Positions 1 to 10,064 of a stretch of 64,000 bases of DNA are shown here, piece by piece. Position 1 is the first letter of the stretch; the number at the start of each line of letters is the position of its first letter. Both the position numbers and the translations under genes were made by a program. A model generated the notes under the pieces. That model did no database searches and was not told the origin of the DNA. It worked only from the letters and a program-made list of their open reading frames with translations. The stretch comes from Thiohalophilus thiocyanatoxydans (lineage in GTDB: Bacteria > Pseudomonadota > Gammaproteobacteria > UBA6429 > Thiohalophilaceae): the NCBI RefSeq assembly GCF_004366735.1, contig NZ_SOQX01000008.1, positions 1 through 64,000 of the forward strand, given 5' to 3'.

Positions 1-95
1 ACAACTGGCACCGCCCCCATGCCAGCCTGGATTACAAACCGCCGGTTAGCCGGTTGGGGCTTTCCGTGAACAACCTGGTGGGTTTACACAGCTAG
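1..95 (+). pseudogene. C-terminal fragment of an IS481-type transposase, cut by the window edge
   Basis: The frame starting at base 3 reads NWHRPHASLDYKPP and continues through VSRLGLS to a TAG stop at 93-95. The N-W-H-R-P-H-x-S-L signature lies near the C-terminus of DDE transposases of the IS481/IS3 group. Only about 30 codons are visible, so whether the element is complete to the left cannot be judged. The stop lies in the CTAG-rich palindrome that also ends rlmB on the other strand. The assignment rests on this single motif. Confidence 0.55.
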
Positions 96-137
96 GGGCT
101 AGTCCTAGATCCTAGCAACTAGCCCCTAGCCCCTACG
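92..137. repeat. CTAG-rich palindrome between convergent gene ends
   Basis: Six CTAG tetramers occur in about 40 bases. The outer parts CTAGGGGCTAGT and ACTAGCCCCTAG are perfect inverted repeats around a CCTAGATCCTAG core. The element contains the transposase stop on the plus strand and the last two codons and TAG stop of rlmB on the minus strand. Comparable CTAG clusters occur at 8681-8707, 31583-31608 and 32004-32033. It could act as a transcriptional end for both genes, but it has no T tract. Confidence 0.7.
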
Positions 138-869
138 TTGGCGCAGCGCCTCATAGAGACAGATCCCGGTACTTACGGACACGTTCAGACTCTGGACAGT
201 GCCCGCCATGGGCAGTTTGACCCGCTGATCGCAGTGTTCGCGGGTCAGGCGGCGCAGGCCGCGTTCCTCGGCGCCCATGACCAGGGCCAGCGGGCCGCGC
301 AGATCGGCCTGGTAGAGATCCTGCTCGGCATCCAGATCGGTGCCGACCAGCCAGATCCCCCGCTCGCGCAGCTCGCGCAGGGTGCGGGCCAGGTTGGTGA
401 CCTGGATGAACGGCACCACCTCGGCGGCGCCGCTGGCCACCTTGCGCACGGTGCTGGTCAGCCCGCAGGCACGATCTCTGGGGGCGATCACCGCCTGCAC
501 CCCGGCGGCGTCGGCGGTACGCAGGCAGGCGCCCAGATTGTGGGGATCCTGCACGCCGTCCAGCACCAGCAACAACGGCGGGGTCGCGAGCCGCTCGAGC
601 AGCGCCGTCAGGCTGTGCTCGTCGCCGGGACCGGGCAGGCGGGCCACGGCGGCCGCCCCCTGGTGCCGGCCGTGGCCGGTCAGCTCGTCGAGGAACGCGC
701 GTTTGACCCGTTCCAGCGGCAGGCCCGCCGCGCGCACCTGTTGCGCCAGCTGCCGGGCTCGTTCATCGCGCCGCTCCTGCTCCAGATAGACCTGCTCGAT
801 GGTCTCGCTGTCCCGGCTCACTGCCGCCTGCACGGCGTGCAGGCCGAAGATCACATGTTTCTCGCTCAT
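126..869 (-). CDS. rlmB: 23S rRNA (guanosine-2'-O-)-methyltransferase RlmB
   Basis: SpoU-family enzyme of 247 residues that 2'-O-methylates a guanosine in the peptidyl-transferase region of 23S rRNA (G2251 in E. coli). An N-terminal substrate-binding domain starts with MSEKHVIFGLHAV. The C-terminal trefoil-knot domain has motif 1 (DPHNLGACLRTADAAG), motif 2 (LVMGAEERGLRR) and motif 3 (LPMAGTVQSLNVSVS), which bind S-adenosylmethionine. Length is normal for the family. It lies 12 bases behind rnr on the same strand, the pairing seen in E. coli, so the two are probably co-transcribed. The last two residues (Arg-Gly) and the stop are encoded by the CTAG repeat. Confidence 0.96.
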   Translation of the reverse strand: MSEKHVIFGLHAVQAAVSRDSETIEQVYLEQERRDERARQLAQQVRAAGLPLERVKRAFLDELTGHGRHQGAAAVARLPGPGDEHSLTALLERLATPPLLLVLDGVQDPHNLGACLRTADAAGVQAVIAPRDRACGLTSTVRKVASGAAEVVPFIQVTNLARTLRELRERGIWLVGTDLDAEQDLYQADLRGPLALVMGAEERGLRRLTREHCDQRVKLPMAGTVQSLNVSVSTGICLYEALRQRRG

Positions 870-881
870 CGGGCGGGCAGA

Positions 882-3335
882 TCAGTCCGCCTGGCCGCTG
901 TTGCCGGCGCCGGTTTTCTTCTTGCCGCCGCGCCGCCGGCGGCGGGACGATTTCTTGCCGCTCTTTTTGCCAGGCTCGTCGGCGGTTTTTTTGCCGGCCG
1001 TTTTCTTGCCCTGGGATTTCTTCTTGCTGGCGGTCTTCTTGCCGGCGGTTTTCTTGCGCGCGGTTTTCTTGCCCCCGGCGCCCTGCTTGCCGCCGCCCTG
1101 GCGTTCGGGCAGCTCGCCCTGGAAGATTTCGCCGCTAAGGCTTTCCAGCAGAGCGAAATCCATCTTGCGCTCTTCGAGATCGACCCGTGCCAGTTTGATC
1201 CGCAGGCGATCGCCGAGGCGGAACATCTGCCGCTGACGTTCGCCGATCAAGCGGTGATGGGCCGGATCAAAATGGTAATAGTCGTTGTCCAGGCTGGTGA
1301 CATGCACCAGCCCCTCGACATAGACCTCGTCGAGCTCCACGAACAGGCCGAAGCTGGTCACGCTGCTGATGGTACCGGTGTACTCCTCGCCCACCTTGTC
1401 CAGCATGAACTCGCACTTGAGCCAGTCCACCGCATCGCGGGTCGCCTCGTCGGCGCGCCGCTCGGTCTGGGAACAGTGTTCGCCCAGCTGGGCCATGGCG
1501 TTGTGGTCGTAGCGGAACTCGCCGCTCTTCTTGCGCCTGAAAAAGCCGGTCCGCTTGTGTTGCAGAATATGCCGAATCGCCCGATGCACCAGCAGATCCG
1601 GATAACGGCGGATCGGCGAGGTGAAGTGGGCATAGGCATCGAAGGCCAGACCGAAGTGACCGTTATTGTCGGGACTGTAGACCGCCTGCTGCAGGGTGCG
1701 CAGCATCACTGTCTGGATCAGATGCGCGTCGGGGCGTTCGGCGATCTGTTCCAGCAGTTTGGCGAAATGCTTGCTCGCCGGTTTGTCGCCGCCGCCCAGC
1801 TTGAGGCCGAACTCGCCGAGAAATTCACGCAGGGCCTCGAGTTTTTCCGGCTTGGGACCGTCATGAACGCGGTACAGGGCGGGAGTCTTGCTTTCCAGCA
1901 GGAACCGGGCCGTGGCCACGTTGGCGATGATCATGCACTCCTCGATCAGTTTGTGCGCGTCATTGCGTTCGGTGGGCACGATCGCCTCGATCTTGCGTTC
2001 TTCACCGAACACGATACGGGTCTCGGTGGTCTCAAAATCGATGGCGCCGCGTTTGCTGCGCCGCTGGCGCAGGGCGTGATAGAGCTGATAGAGATTATGC
2101 AGCGGCGGCAGCAGATCCGCGTACTGGCGACACAGGTCCGGATCCTCGTCCTGCAGGATGCCCGCCACCTGGGTATAGGTCATGCGTGCATGGGAGTGCA
2201 TCACAGCCGGGTAGAAAGTGTAACTCTTCAGGGCGCCCTGCTTGTCGAGCTGCATGTCGCACACCATGCAGAGACGATCCACCTTCGGTTTGAGCGAGCA
2301 GAGGCCGTTGGAGAGGATCTCCGGCAACATGGGAATTACCCGCTCGGGGAAATAGACCGAGTTACCGCGCTCGACGGCATCCTTGTCCAGCGGTGTTTCG
2401 GGTTCGACATAGTGCGAGACGTCGGCGATCGCCACCAGCAGACGCCAGCCCTTGCGATTGGGTTCGCAATAGACCGCGTCGTCAAAATCGCGCGCGTCCT
2501 CGCCGTCGATGGTAACCAGCGGCAGATGCCGCAGGTCCTCGCGACCCTGCTTGTCTTCCTCGCGCACCTCTTCGCGCAGTTCGGCGATCTGCGCCTCGGT
2601 TTGCGGCGACCAGACCTGCGGCAGGCCGTGGGAACGAATCGCAATATCGATCTCCATCCCCGGCGCCATATGCTCGCCCAGTACTTCGACCACCTGGCCG
2701 ATAGCCTGGCGAAACGGCGTGGGCGGCTGGACGATCTCGACGCTGACGATCTGGTTCTGTTCGGCCGGGCCCATATTCTCCTTGGGCACCAGAATATCCT
2801 GGGTAATGCGCTTGTTGTCCGGGACCACAAAGGCGACGCCCCCTTCGACAAACAGGCGCCCGACCATGGTTTTGTGGGCCCGCTCCAGCACTTCGACCAC
2901 CGCACCTTCGCGGCGGCCGCGGCGGTCGATGCCGGCCACCCGGGCCAGCAACCGATCGCCGTGAACGGCGACCCGCATCTCGCGCCCGGAGAGGAACAGA
3001 TCGTCGGAGCCGTCATCGGGGATCAGAAAGCCGAAGCCGTCGGGATGGCCCTGCACCCGGCCCCGGACCAGATCCATTTTACTGATCAGGCCGTATTCGC
3101 GTTTGCGGTTGAACAGCAGCTGGCCGTCTCGCTCCATGGCCCGCAGCCGGCGGCGCAGGGCCTCGAGTTGCTCGTCGGATTCCAGCTGGAGCGTCTCGGC
3201 GATGGCTTCGCGCGACAGGGGATGCCCGGCTTTCTCGAGCAGCTCCATAATGTATTCACGGCTGGGGATGGGGTTTTCGTATTTTTCGGCTTCGCGTTTG
3301 GCGTAGGGGTCGTGCTTATCGGAACGTTCGGTCAT
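882..3335 (-). CDS. rnr: Ribonuclease R (3'-5' exoribonuclease)
   Basis: The 817-residue protein has the RNase R layout. A winged-helix segment lies at about 25-90, cold-shock OB folds at about 90-230, the RNB catalytic domain at about 255-590 with the acidic site DGEDARDFDDAV, and an S1 RNA-binding domain at about 645-725. The tail is rich in Lys, Gly and Arg (runs such as KKTAGKKTASKKKSQGKK). It degrades structured RNA and takes part in rRNA and mRNA turnover. Length matches E. coli RNase R (813). The gene starts its own unit, and a TATAAT hexamer sits at 3353-3358 on the minus strand just upstream. The divergent region towards tRNA-Leu is short. Confidence 0.97.
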   Translation of the reverse strand: MTERSDKHDPYAKREAEKYENPIPSREYIMELLEKAGHPLSREAIAETLQLESDEQLEALRRRLRAMERDGQLLFNRKREYGLISKMDLVRGRVQGHPDGFGFLIPDDGSDDLFLSGREMRVAVHGDRLLARVAGIDRRGRREGAVVEVLERAHKTMVGRLFVEGGVAFVVPDNKRITQDILVPKENMGPAEQNQIVSVEIVQPPTPFRQAIGQVVEVLGEHMAPGMEIDIAIRSHGLPQVWSPQTEAQIAELREEVREEDKQGREDLRHLPLVTIDGEDARDFDDAVYCEPNRKGWRLLVAIADVSHYVEPETPLDKDAVERGNSVYFPERVIPMLPEILSNGLCSLKPKVDRLCMVCDMQLDKQGALKSYTFYPAVMHSHARMTYTQVAGILQDEDPDLCRQYADLLPPLHNLYQLYHALRQRRSKRGAIDFETTETRIVFGEERKIEAIVPTERNDAHKLIEECMIIANVATARFLLESKTPALYRVHDGPKPEKLEALREFLGEFGLKLGGGDKPASKHFAKLLEQIAERPDAHLIQTVMLRTLQQAVYSPDNNGHFGLAFDAYAHFTSPIRRYPDLLVHRAIRHILQHKRTGFFRRKKSGEFRYDHNAMAQLGEHCSQTERRADEATRDAVDWLKCEFMLDKVGEEYTGTISSVTSFGLFVELDEVYVEGLVHVTSLDNDYYHFDPAHHRLIGERQRQMFRLGDRLRIKLARVDLEERKMDFALLESLSGEIFQGELPERQGGGKQGAGGKKTARKKTAGKKTASKKKSQGKKTAGKKTADEPGKKSGKKSSRRRRRGGKKKTGAGNSGQAD

Positions 3336-3424
3336 GTAATATTCATTCTCATATTATATTTTGTGAATTCGTTGGCTATCACTATAGCCGCGAGCGGGTT
3401 ACGCGTCACTGGCCGGGGTTGTGT

Positions 3425-3453
3425 TTGACAATCCCCTGGACTCTCTGTAAAGT
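3425..3453 (+). promoter_or_regulatory. Sigma-70 promoter of tRNA-Leu
   Basis: A perfect TTGACA box at 3425-3430 is followed after 17 bases by TAAAGT at 3448-3453. The tRNA 5' end is 13 bases further on. The discriminator (GCGCGGC) is GC-rich, as is usual for stable-RNA promoters under stringent control. Confidence 0.8.
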
Positions 3454-3466
3454 GCGCGGCTTCTGA

Positions 3467-3553
3467 GCCGAGGTGGCGGAATTGGTAGACGCGCTAGCTT
3501 CAGGTGCTAGTGGGGGCAACCCCGTGGAGGTTCAAGTCCTCTCCTCGGCACCA
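3467..3553 (+). tRNA. tRNA-Leu (anticodon CAG)
   Basis: This is an 87-base class II tRNA with encoded CCA. The acceptor arm pairs GCCGAGG with CCTCGGC. The anticodon stem CTAGC/GCTAG encloses the loop TTCAGGT, giving anticodon CAG, which reads CUG. A long variable arm (TGGGGGCAACCCCGT) and the TTCAAGT T-loop confirm the leucine class. A strong promoter precedes it and an intrinsic terminator follows, so it is a single-gene unit. Confidence 0.97.
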
Positions 3554-3563
3554 ATTCTCTCAT

Positions 3564-3589
3564 AAAAGCCCCCTAACGGGGGCTTTTTT
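3564..3589 (+). terminator. Intrinsic terminator after tRNA-Leu
   Basis: AAAAGCCCCC (3564-3573) pairs perfectly with GGGGGCTTTT (3578-3587) over a TAAC loop, and the arm ends in a six-T run. It lies 11 bases behind the tRNA CCA end. Confidence 0.9.
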
Positions 3590-3695
3590 GTTTTCTGCAT
3601 CCCGATTACCCACAGACACGGCGCTGTTTGGTCCGCCGCCGATGCCTGCCGCGCGAAGTGTTACACTCGCTCTATAGGATGACGGGATCCGGATA

Positions 3696-5006
3696 ATGAA
3701 CCAATCGCAACATCATATCATTATCGTCGGTGGTGGTGCTGGCGGCCTGGAACTGGCCACCCGCCTGGGCAAGACCCTGGGCAAAAAAGGCCGCGCCCGT
3801 ATCACCCTGGTGGATTGCAACCGCACCCACATCTGGAAACCCCTGCTGCACGAAGTGGCCGCCGGCACCTTCGACGCCTATGAAAACCAGATCGAATACC
3901 TGGCCCAGGCGGCACGCAATCATTTTGAATTTCGCCTGGGGCGCATGGATCGGCTGGATCGCGATTCACGGACCATTTATCTCGCCCCGACCCTGGACGC
4001 GCAGGGTAACGAGATCATCCCCCGACGCGAATTCCGCTATGACACCCTGGTCATGGCGGTCGGCAGCGTGAGCCATGATTTCGATATCGAGGGCGTGCGC
4101 GAGCACTGTCTGTTCCTGGATACCAAGCAACAGGCCGAATCCTTCCAGCATCTGTTACTGGAAAACTTTATGCGCGCCAGCACCCACCCCGATGCATCGC
4201 AACACGGCCAGCTGGATGTGGTGATCGCCGGCGGCGGCGCCACCGGCATCGAGCTCTCCGCCCAGCTGCACAAGGTCTCGCGGCTGATCACCGCCTACGG
4301 CATCGATCAGATCAATCCGGCCGATGTGCGCATCACCATCGTCGAAGCCGCCGATCGGATCCTCCCCGGCCTGCCACCCCGCCTGTCGCAGGCCACCGGG
4401 GCAGAGCTGGAGAAACTCAACATCGCCGTGCTCACCGGCGAGCGGGTGATCAAGGTCACCGGGGAGGTTCTCTATACCCAGAGCGGGCGCGAGATCCCCG
4501 CGCCGATCAAGGTCTGGGCAGCGGGCATCAAGGCGCCCGATTTTCTCGCCGGGCTCGACGGCCTGGAAACCAACCGGCGCAACCAGCTGGTGGTCACGCA
4601 GACCCTGCAAAGCTCCCGTGATGAAAACATCTTCGCCCTGGGCGACTGCGCCGCCTGTCCCTGGCCCGAGATGGACAGCGAGGTTCCGCCACGCGCCCAG
4701 GCCGCCCACCAACAGGCGGCGTTACTGGTCAAAAGTCTGCAGCGCCGGATCAACGGCAAACCGCTGCCGACGTTTCACTATCGCGATTACGGCTCGCTGG
4801 TCTCGCTGGGCAAGTACAGTACCGTCGGCAACCTGATGGGGAATCTGACCGGCAGCATCATGGTCGAGGGCTTCGTGGCGCGGATGGTTTATCTGTCGTT
4901 ATACAAGTTGCACCAGTTCGCGCTGTTCGGTTTTTACCGCACCATGATGATCTCCATTGCCAACCGCTTCCGGGCAACGGTGGAGCCGGAGATCAAGCTG
5001 CACTAG
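3696..5006 (+). CDS. ndh: Type II NADH:quinone oxidoreductase (NDH-2)
   Basis: The 436-residue flavoprotein oxidises NADH and passes electrons to the quinone pool without pumping protons. An N-terminal Rossmann fold has IIIVGGGAGGLELA for FAD (about residues 8-21). A second one has VVIAGGGATGIELS for NADH (about 175-188). The FAD-contacting segment ALGDCAA is near 312. The hydrophobic C-terminal region (VARMVYLSLYKLHQFALFGF) is the usual membrane-binding part. The gene stands alone behind tRNA-Leu and is followed by about 400 bases of repeat-rich DNA. It is foreign to the rnr-purA neighbourhood known from E. coli. Confidence 0.93.
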   Translation: MNQSQHHIIIVGGGAGGLELATRLGKTLGKKGRARITLVDCNRTHIWKPLLHEVAAGTFDAYENQIEYLAQAARNHFEFRLGRMDRLDRDSRTIYLAPTLDAQGNEIIPRREFRYDTLVMAVGSVSHDFDIEGVREHCLFLDTKQQAESFQHLLLENFMRASTHPDASQHGQLDVVIAGGGATGIELSAQLHKVSRLITAYGIDQINPADVRITIVEAADRILPGLPPRLSQATGAELEKLNIAVLTGERVIKVTGEVLYTQSGREIPAPIKVWAAGIKAPDFLAGLDGLETNRRNQLVVTQTLQSSRDENIFALGDCAACPWPEMDSEVPPRAQAAHQQAALLVKSLQRRINGKPLPTFHYRDYGSLVSLGKYSTVGNLMGNLTGSIMVEGFVARMVYLSLYKLHQFALFGFYRTMMISIANRFRATVEPEIKLH

Positions 5007-5403
5007 TGGTAACAATGGCAACAAGACAATTCGCCACTTGTCTAATGCTCTGGAAATGATCGCGGAGGGCGCGAAGGCGCAAAGAACGCGGAGTAAAGCA
5101 TTGTTAAAAACGTCGTTAACAATTATCGTTAAACCAGCTCCCATTACCCGATCACTCTACGTAGGGTGGAACAAGCGCAGCGGTTCCACCTGAACCGTAA
5201 AACTGAACTCTACTTGAAAATATAACGCAGAGGGCGTTCATGCCCGCTGTTTGGACGCAGAGGCGCGAAGGACGCAGAGAAAATAAATGATTATTAATTA
5301 TTATCTGGATATAACAAGTTCGCCAATCAACGCAACATTTTATCTTGGCGTTCATTCGCGTTGATTCGCGGATAAAATACGAAACACCTGACCGGGACCC
5401 TCG
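5007..5403. repeat. Repeat-rich spacer between ndh and modA
   Basis: I find no gene here. Bases 5066-5097 and 5252-5280 carry GCGCGAAGGCGCAAAG and GCAGAGGCGCGAAGGACGC type units, the family that also builds the palindrome at 18043-18205. Bases 5160-5190 hold GTAGGGTGGAACAAGCGCAG followed by CGGTTCCACC, a hairpin-forming short repeat. Bases 5287-5310 are AT-rich (AATGATTATTAATTATTATC), and the modABC promoter may lie between there and 5403. I looked for a ModE-type operator and saw none that was convincing. Confidence 0.5.
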
Positions 5404-6162
5404 ATGCCTGTAACGCGCCTTTATACCATCGTCTTGCTGTTACTGGTTGCACCGCTTTGCAGTGCCGAGACCTTGCGGGTGGCTGTGGCGTCGAATTTCA
5501 AGACGACACTGGAAGCCGTCGTCGAAGAATTTGAGGCGAACAGCGAACATCGTGTAATCATCGCCAGTGGCTCGACCGGCAAGCATTATGCGCAGATCCG
5601 CAACGGCGCGCCGTTTGATCTCTTTTTTGCCGCCGATGCGCGCCGTCCCCGCTTGCTCGAACAACAGGGGCACAGCGTAGCGGATAGCCGGTTTACCTAC
5701 GCCATCGGCAAACTGGTGCTGTGGAGTCCCCAACCCGGTTATGTGGATGACAAAGGCCAGGTGCTCGAAACCGGCACATTCCGGCGCCTGGCGATGGCCA
5801 ACCCGCGCCTGGCACCGTACGGCCTGGCGGCAAAACAAGTTCTGCAACAACGCGGGCTGTACGAACGCTTGCAATCCCGCCTGGTGCGAGGCGAGAACAT
5901 CGCCCAGACCTTTCAGTTTGTTGCCACCGGCAATGCGCAACTGGGCTTTGTCGCGCTTTCACAACTGCACGCATCAGGCCTGGCCCGACAGGGCTCGCTA
6001 TGGACCCTGCCCGAATCGCTGTATGATCCCATCGAACAGCAGGCGGTAATGTTGAACGACACCCCGGCGGCCCGGGCGTTTCTCACCTATATAAAAAGTG
6101 AGCCCGCCGGGCGGATCCTGCGCCGCTTCGGCTACGCCACCCCATCACAGGAGGGGCAATGA
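5404..6162 (+). CDS. modA: Molybdate ABC transporter, periplasmic binding protein
   Basis: The 252-residue protein begins with a signal peptide (MPVTRLYTIVLLLLVAPLCSA, cleavage after CSA). The mature start TLRVAVASNFK and the segment IASGSTGKHYAQIRNGAPFD are the oxyanion-binding parts of ModA. It binds molybdate (or tungstate) in the periplasm and delivers it to ModB. It opens a three-gene operon whose later genes overlap by 4 bases each. MobA, MobB and MoeA in the same window fit a cell with heavy use of molybdenum cofactor. Confidence 0.93.
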   Translation: MPVTRLYTIVLLLLVAPLCSAETLRVAVASNFKTTLEAVVEEFEANSEHRVIIASGSTGKHYAQIRNGAPFDLFFAADARRPRLLEQQGHSVADSRFTYAIGKLVLWSPQPGYVDDKGQVLETGTFRRLAMANPRLAPYGLAAKQVLQQRGLYERLQSRLVRGENIAQTFQFVATGNAQLGFVALSQLHASGLARQGSLWTLPESLYDPIEQQAVMLNDTPAARAFLTYIKSEPAGRILRRFGYATPSQEGQ

Positions 6163-6839
6163 TCAGCGATAACGACCTGCAGGCCCTGTGGATCACGCTG
6201 CAGCTGGCCACGCTCACGACGCTCATTTTGTTGCTGCTCGGCACGCCGCTGGCCTGGTGGCTGGCCCACAGCCGCGCCAGGATCAAACCGGTGATCGAGG
6301 CGATCATCGCCCTGCCGCTGGTGCTGCCGCCCACGGTGCTCGGCTTTTATTTGCTGCTCGCGCTGGGGCCCCAGGGGATCTTCGGCCAGACATCACAAGC
6401 TCTGGGGCTGGGATCGCTGGCCTTTACCTTCAGCGGACTGGTGATCGGTTCGGTCTTCTATTCCCTGCCGTTTGTGGTGCAGCCACTGCAAAATACCTTT
6501 TCCGCCATCGGCCGCCGGCCGCTGGAGGTGGCCGCCACCCTGCGCGCCACAGCACTGGATCGGTTTTTCAGCGTCATCCTTCCCCTGGCCCGGTCCGGCT
6601 TTATCACCGCCACCATTCTCGGCTTTGCCCATACGGTGGGGGAATTTGGTGTGGTGTTGATGATCGGCGGTAACATTCCGGGCGAAACCCAGGTGCTGTC
6701 AATTGCCATTTATGATCATGTCGAAGCCGTGGATTACGTCAGCGCCCACTGGCTGGCCGGCGGGTTGTTACTGGCCTCGTTCATCATGTTACTGCTGGTC
6801 TATCGGTATAACCGGCGTCTGCAGGTGCTGCCCTCATGA
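6159..6839 (+). CDS. modB: Molybdate ABC transporter permease
   Basis: The 226-residue inner-membrane protein has five to six hydrophobic spans. The binding-protein-dependent permease signature (EVAATLRATALDRFFSVILP, about residues 126-145) contacts the ATPase. Its ATG overlaps the modA stop by 4 bases. It forms the membrane channel of the ModABC importer. Length is normal for the family. Confidence 0.94.
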   Translation: MISDNDLQALWITLQLATLTTLILLLLGTPLAWWLAHSRARIKPVIEAIIALPLVLPPTVLGFYLLLALGPQGIFGQTSQALGLGSLAFTFSGLVIGSVFYSLPFVVQPLQNTFSAIGRRPLEVAATLRATALDRFFSVILPLARSGFITATILGFAHTVGEFGVVLMIGGNIPGETQVLSIAIYDHVEAVDYVSAHWLAGGLLLASFIMLLLVYRYNRRLQVLPS

Positions 6840-7900
6840 GTCTGCAGGCCCGCTTTCAACTGTCGCGCGGCGACTTCACCCTGCAGGCCGAATTCAGCGC
6901 GCCGGCGCAGGGCATCACCGCCCTGTTCGGCCCCTCGGGCTGCGGCAAAACCACCCTGTTGCGTTGCATCGCCGGCCTGGAACCGGGCGCCCGCGGCAGC
7001 GTGCAGCTGGGGCAGACTACCTGGCAGGATGCGCACACCTTTGTGCCGGTGCATCGGCGCGGCATCGGTTATGTCTTTCAGGAAGCCAATCTGTTTGCGC
7101 ATTTGTCGGTACGCAACAACCTGCTCTATGGCTATCGCCGTAGCGGCGGTGATCAGGGCGGCGTGGATCCCGAACGCATCATCCAGCTGCTGGGCATCGA
7201 TCAACTGCAGGATCGATCCGTGCAGAACCTCTCCGGTGGCGAACGCCAGCGGGTGGCGATCGGTCGCGCCCTGCTGTCGGCGCCGCAACTGTTGCTGATG
7301 GACGAACCGCTGGCGGCACTGGATCGCGAGAGTAAAAATGCCATCATGGCCTGCCTGCAGCAGTTGTCGCAGGAACTGGCGATCCCGGTGCTGTACGTCA
7401 GTCACGATCACAGCGAGGTGGCGCAACTGGCACAACAGATGATCATGCTGGACGGGGGCCGGGTGCAGGCCACCGGCCCGGTGATCGAATTGTTAAACCG
7501 GCTCGATCTGCCACTGGCCCACGCTCCCGATGCCGAGACCATCGTGGAAGGCATAATCAACGCACATGATGAGCGGTACGGTTTGAGCTATCTCGAGTTC
7601 GCCGGTGGGAGACTGACGGTGACGCAGGCCGACTTGCCGGTGGGTCAGACGGTGCGGGTGCGTCTGCAGGCACGGGATATCAGTCTGACCTTGTCGCAAC
7701 AAACGGACACCAGCATCCTGAACATCTTCCCCGTCACCATTGAAGCCATCGTCGAAGAGCCCCCGGCCCAGCAACTGGTCATACTCGATGCCAACGGCGC
7801 CACCCTCCTCGCCCGGATCACCCGCAAATCCGCCGAGTACCTGAAACTGGCAGTCGGCAAACAGGTTTACGCCCAGGTCAAAAGCGTCGCGCTGGTATGA
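6836..7900 (+). CDS. modC: Molybdate ABC transporter ATP-binding protein
   Basis: The 354-residue ATPase has Walker A GPSGCGKTTLL (about 33-43), ABC signature LSGGERQRVAIGRALL (about 132-147), Walker B LLLMDEPLAALD and the H-loop in VSHDHSE. A C-terminal Mop/TOBE domain (about 285-354) may bind molybdate and regulate import. It overlaps modB by 4 bases. The TGA stop is the first unit of a GTGCTGA heptamer run, so the 3' end touches repeat DNA. Confidence 0.95.
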   Translation: MSLQARFQLSRGDFTLQAEFSAPAQGITALFGPSGCGKTTLLRCIAGLEPGARGSVQLGQTTWQDAHTFVPVHRRGIGYVFQEANLFAHLSVRNNLLYGYRRSGGDQGGVDPERIIQLLGIDQLQDRSVQNLSGGERQRVAIGRALLSAPQLLLMDEPLAALDRESKNAIMACLQQLSQELAIPVLYVSHDHSEVAQLAQQMIMLDGGRVQATGPVIELLNRLDLPLAHAPDAETIVEGIINAHDERYGLSYLEFAGGRLTVTQADLPVGQTVRVRLQARDISLTLSQQTDTSILNIFPVTIEAIVEEPPAQQLVILDANGATLLARITRKSAEYLKLAVGKQVYAQVKSVALV

Positions 7901-7931
7901 GTGCTGAGTGCTGAGTGCTGAGTACTAAGTA
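7895..7931. repeat. GTGCTGA heptamer run at the modC stop
   Basis: GTGCTGA occurs three times in a row at 7901-7921 behind the modC TGA and is followed by GTACTAAGTAC. A slip in this run would not alter modC because it lies behind the stop. Confidence 0.75.
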
Positions 7932-7947
7932 CGTAGGTCAGGTTGGG

Positions 7948-8681
7948 CGCAGCACTACCTGACATTCCATCTATCAGGCGATTTCTTTACCACGAAGACA
8001 CGAAGTCTCGAAGCGAATTAATTTTTCCTTCGTGTCTTCGTGCCTTCGTGGTGAGGCTTTTATAAACATCTGGGCCGTAGGCCCGATTAAGAACCCGGCG
8101 GGCATAAACGCCGCGGTATCGGGCATCGACCGGATTGCCGGACACCGCTTCGCTATGTCCGGCCTACCTCGTAGGGTGCACGCAGCACTACCTGACATTC
8201 CATCTATCAGGCGATTTTTTTACCACGAAGACACGAAGTCTCGAAGCGAATTAATTTTCTTCGTGTCTTCGCGCGACGTACAGGATGTACTAGTGTCGCG
8301 GGAGGCATGGATGCCGGGAGCGACCTTCGTAGTGAGGCTTTTATAAACATCTGAACCGTAGGCCCGATTAAGCACCCGGCGGGCATAAACGCCGCGGTAT
8401 CGGGCATCGACCAGATTGCCGGACACCGCTTCGCTATGTCCGGCCTACCTCGTAGGGTGCACGCAGCACTACCTGACATTCCATCTATCAGGCGATTTTT
8501 TTACCACGAAGACACGAAGTCTCGAAGCGAATTAATTTTCTTCGTGCCTTCGCGTCTTCGTGGTGAAGTTTTATAAACATCTGAACCGTAGGCCCGATTA
8601 AGCACCCGGCGGGCATAAACGCCACGGTATCGGGCATCGACCGGATTGCCGGACACCGCTTCGCTATGTCCGGCCTACCTC
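7948..8681. repeat. Three tandem copies of a 233-281 bp intergenic unit
   Basis: Copies begin at 7948, 8181 and 8462, each with CGCAGCACTACCTGACATTC. Each unit holds a CCACGAAGACACGAAG ... CTTCGTGGTGA inverted pair, then TTTATAAACATCTG, then a GC-rich part ending in GACACCGCTTCGCTATGTCC. Copies are nearly identical apart from point changes and a 53-base insert in copy 2. No start codon with a ribosome site opens a convincing gene. The array fills the gap between modC and purA, whose 3' ends converge on it. Confidence 0.9.
8272..8324. repeat. 53-base hairpin insert in tandem copy 2
   Basis: Where copy 1 has TGC, copy 2 has 53 bases whose first part folds on itself: CGCGAC and GTCGCG flank GTACA-GGA-TGTAC. 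The second part is GGAGGCATGGATGCCGGGAG. The flanks resume exactly (CTTCG before and after), so it behaves like an inserted short palindromic element. Confidence 0.7.
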
Positions 8682-8707
8682 TAGATACTAGTCACTAGGA
8701 TCTAGCC
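8681..8707. repeat. CTAG cluster downstream of purA
   Basis: Four CTAG tetramers lie in 27 bases (CTCTAGATACTAGTCACTAG followed by GATCTAG), 22 bases beyond the purA stop on the minus strand. A GC hairpin, GGCCCGGGGCC, lies at 8719-8729 next to the stop. Confidence 0.65.
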
Positions 8708-8729
8708 CCTGTTTAACGGCCCGGGGCCG

Positions 8730-10061
<1,332 letters not shown>

Positions 10062-10064
10062 TTA

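Noticed and set aside
138-3428. A plus-strand open frame of nearly 1,100 codons
   Set aside because: It lies antisense to rlmB and rnr, has low-complexity composition and arises from GC-rich third positions of the true genes; it has no family resemblance.
5287-5403. ModE operator or molybdenum-cofactor riboswitch before modA
   Set aside because: I found no pair of TATA-containing half sites nor the conserved riboswitch helices; only AT-rich sequence.
7948-8681. Tandem repeats considered as a CRISPR array
   Set aside because: The period is 233-281 bases with no short repeat/unique spacer alternation, and no cas genes are present.
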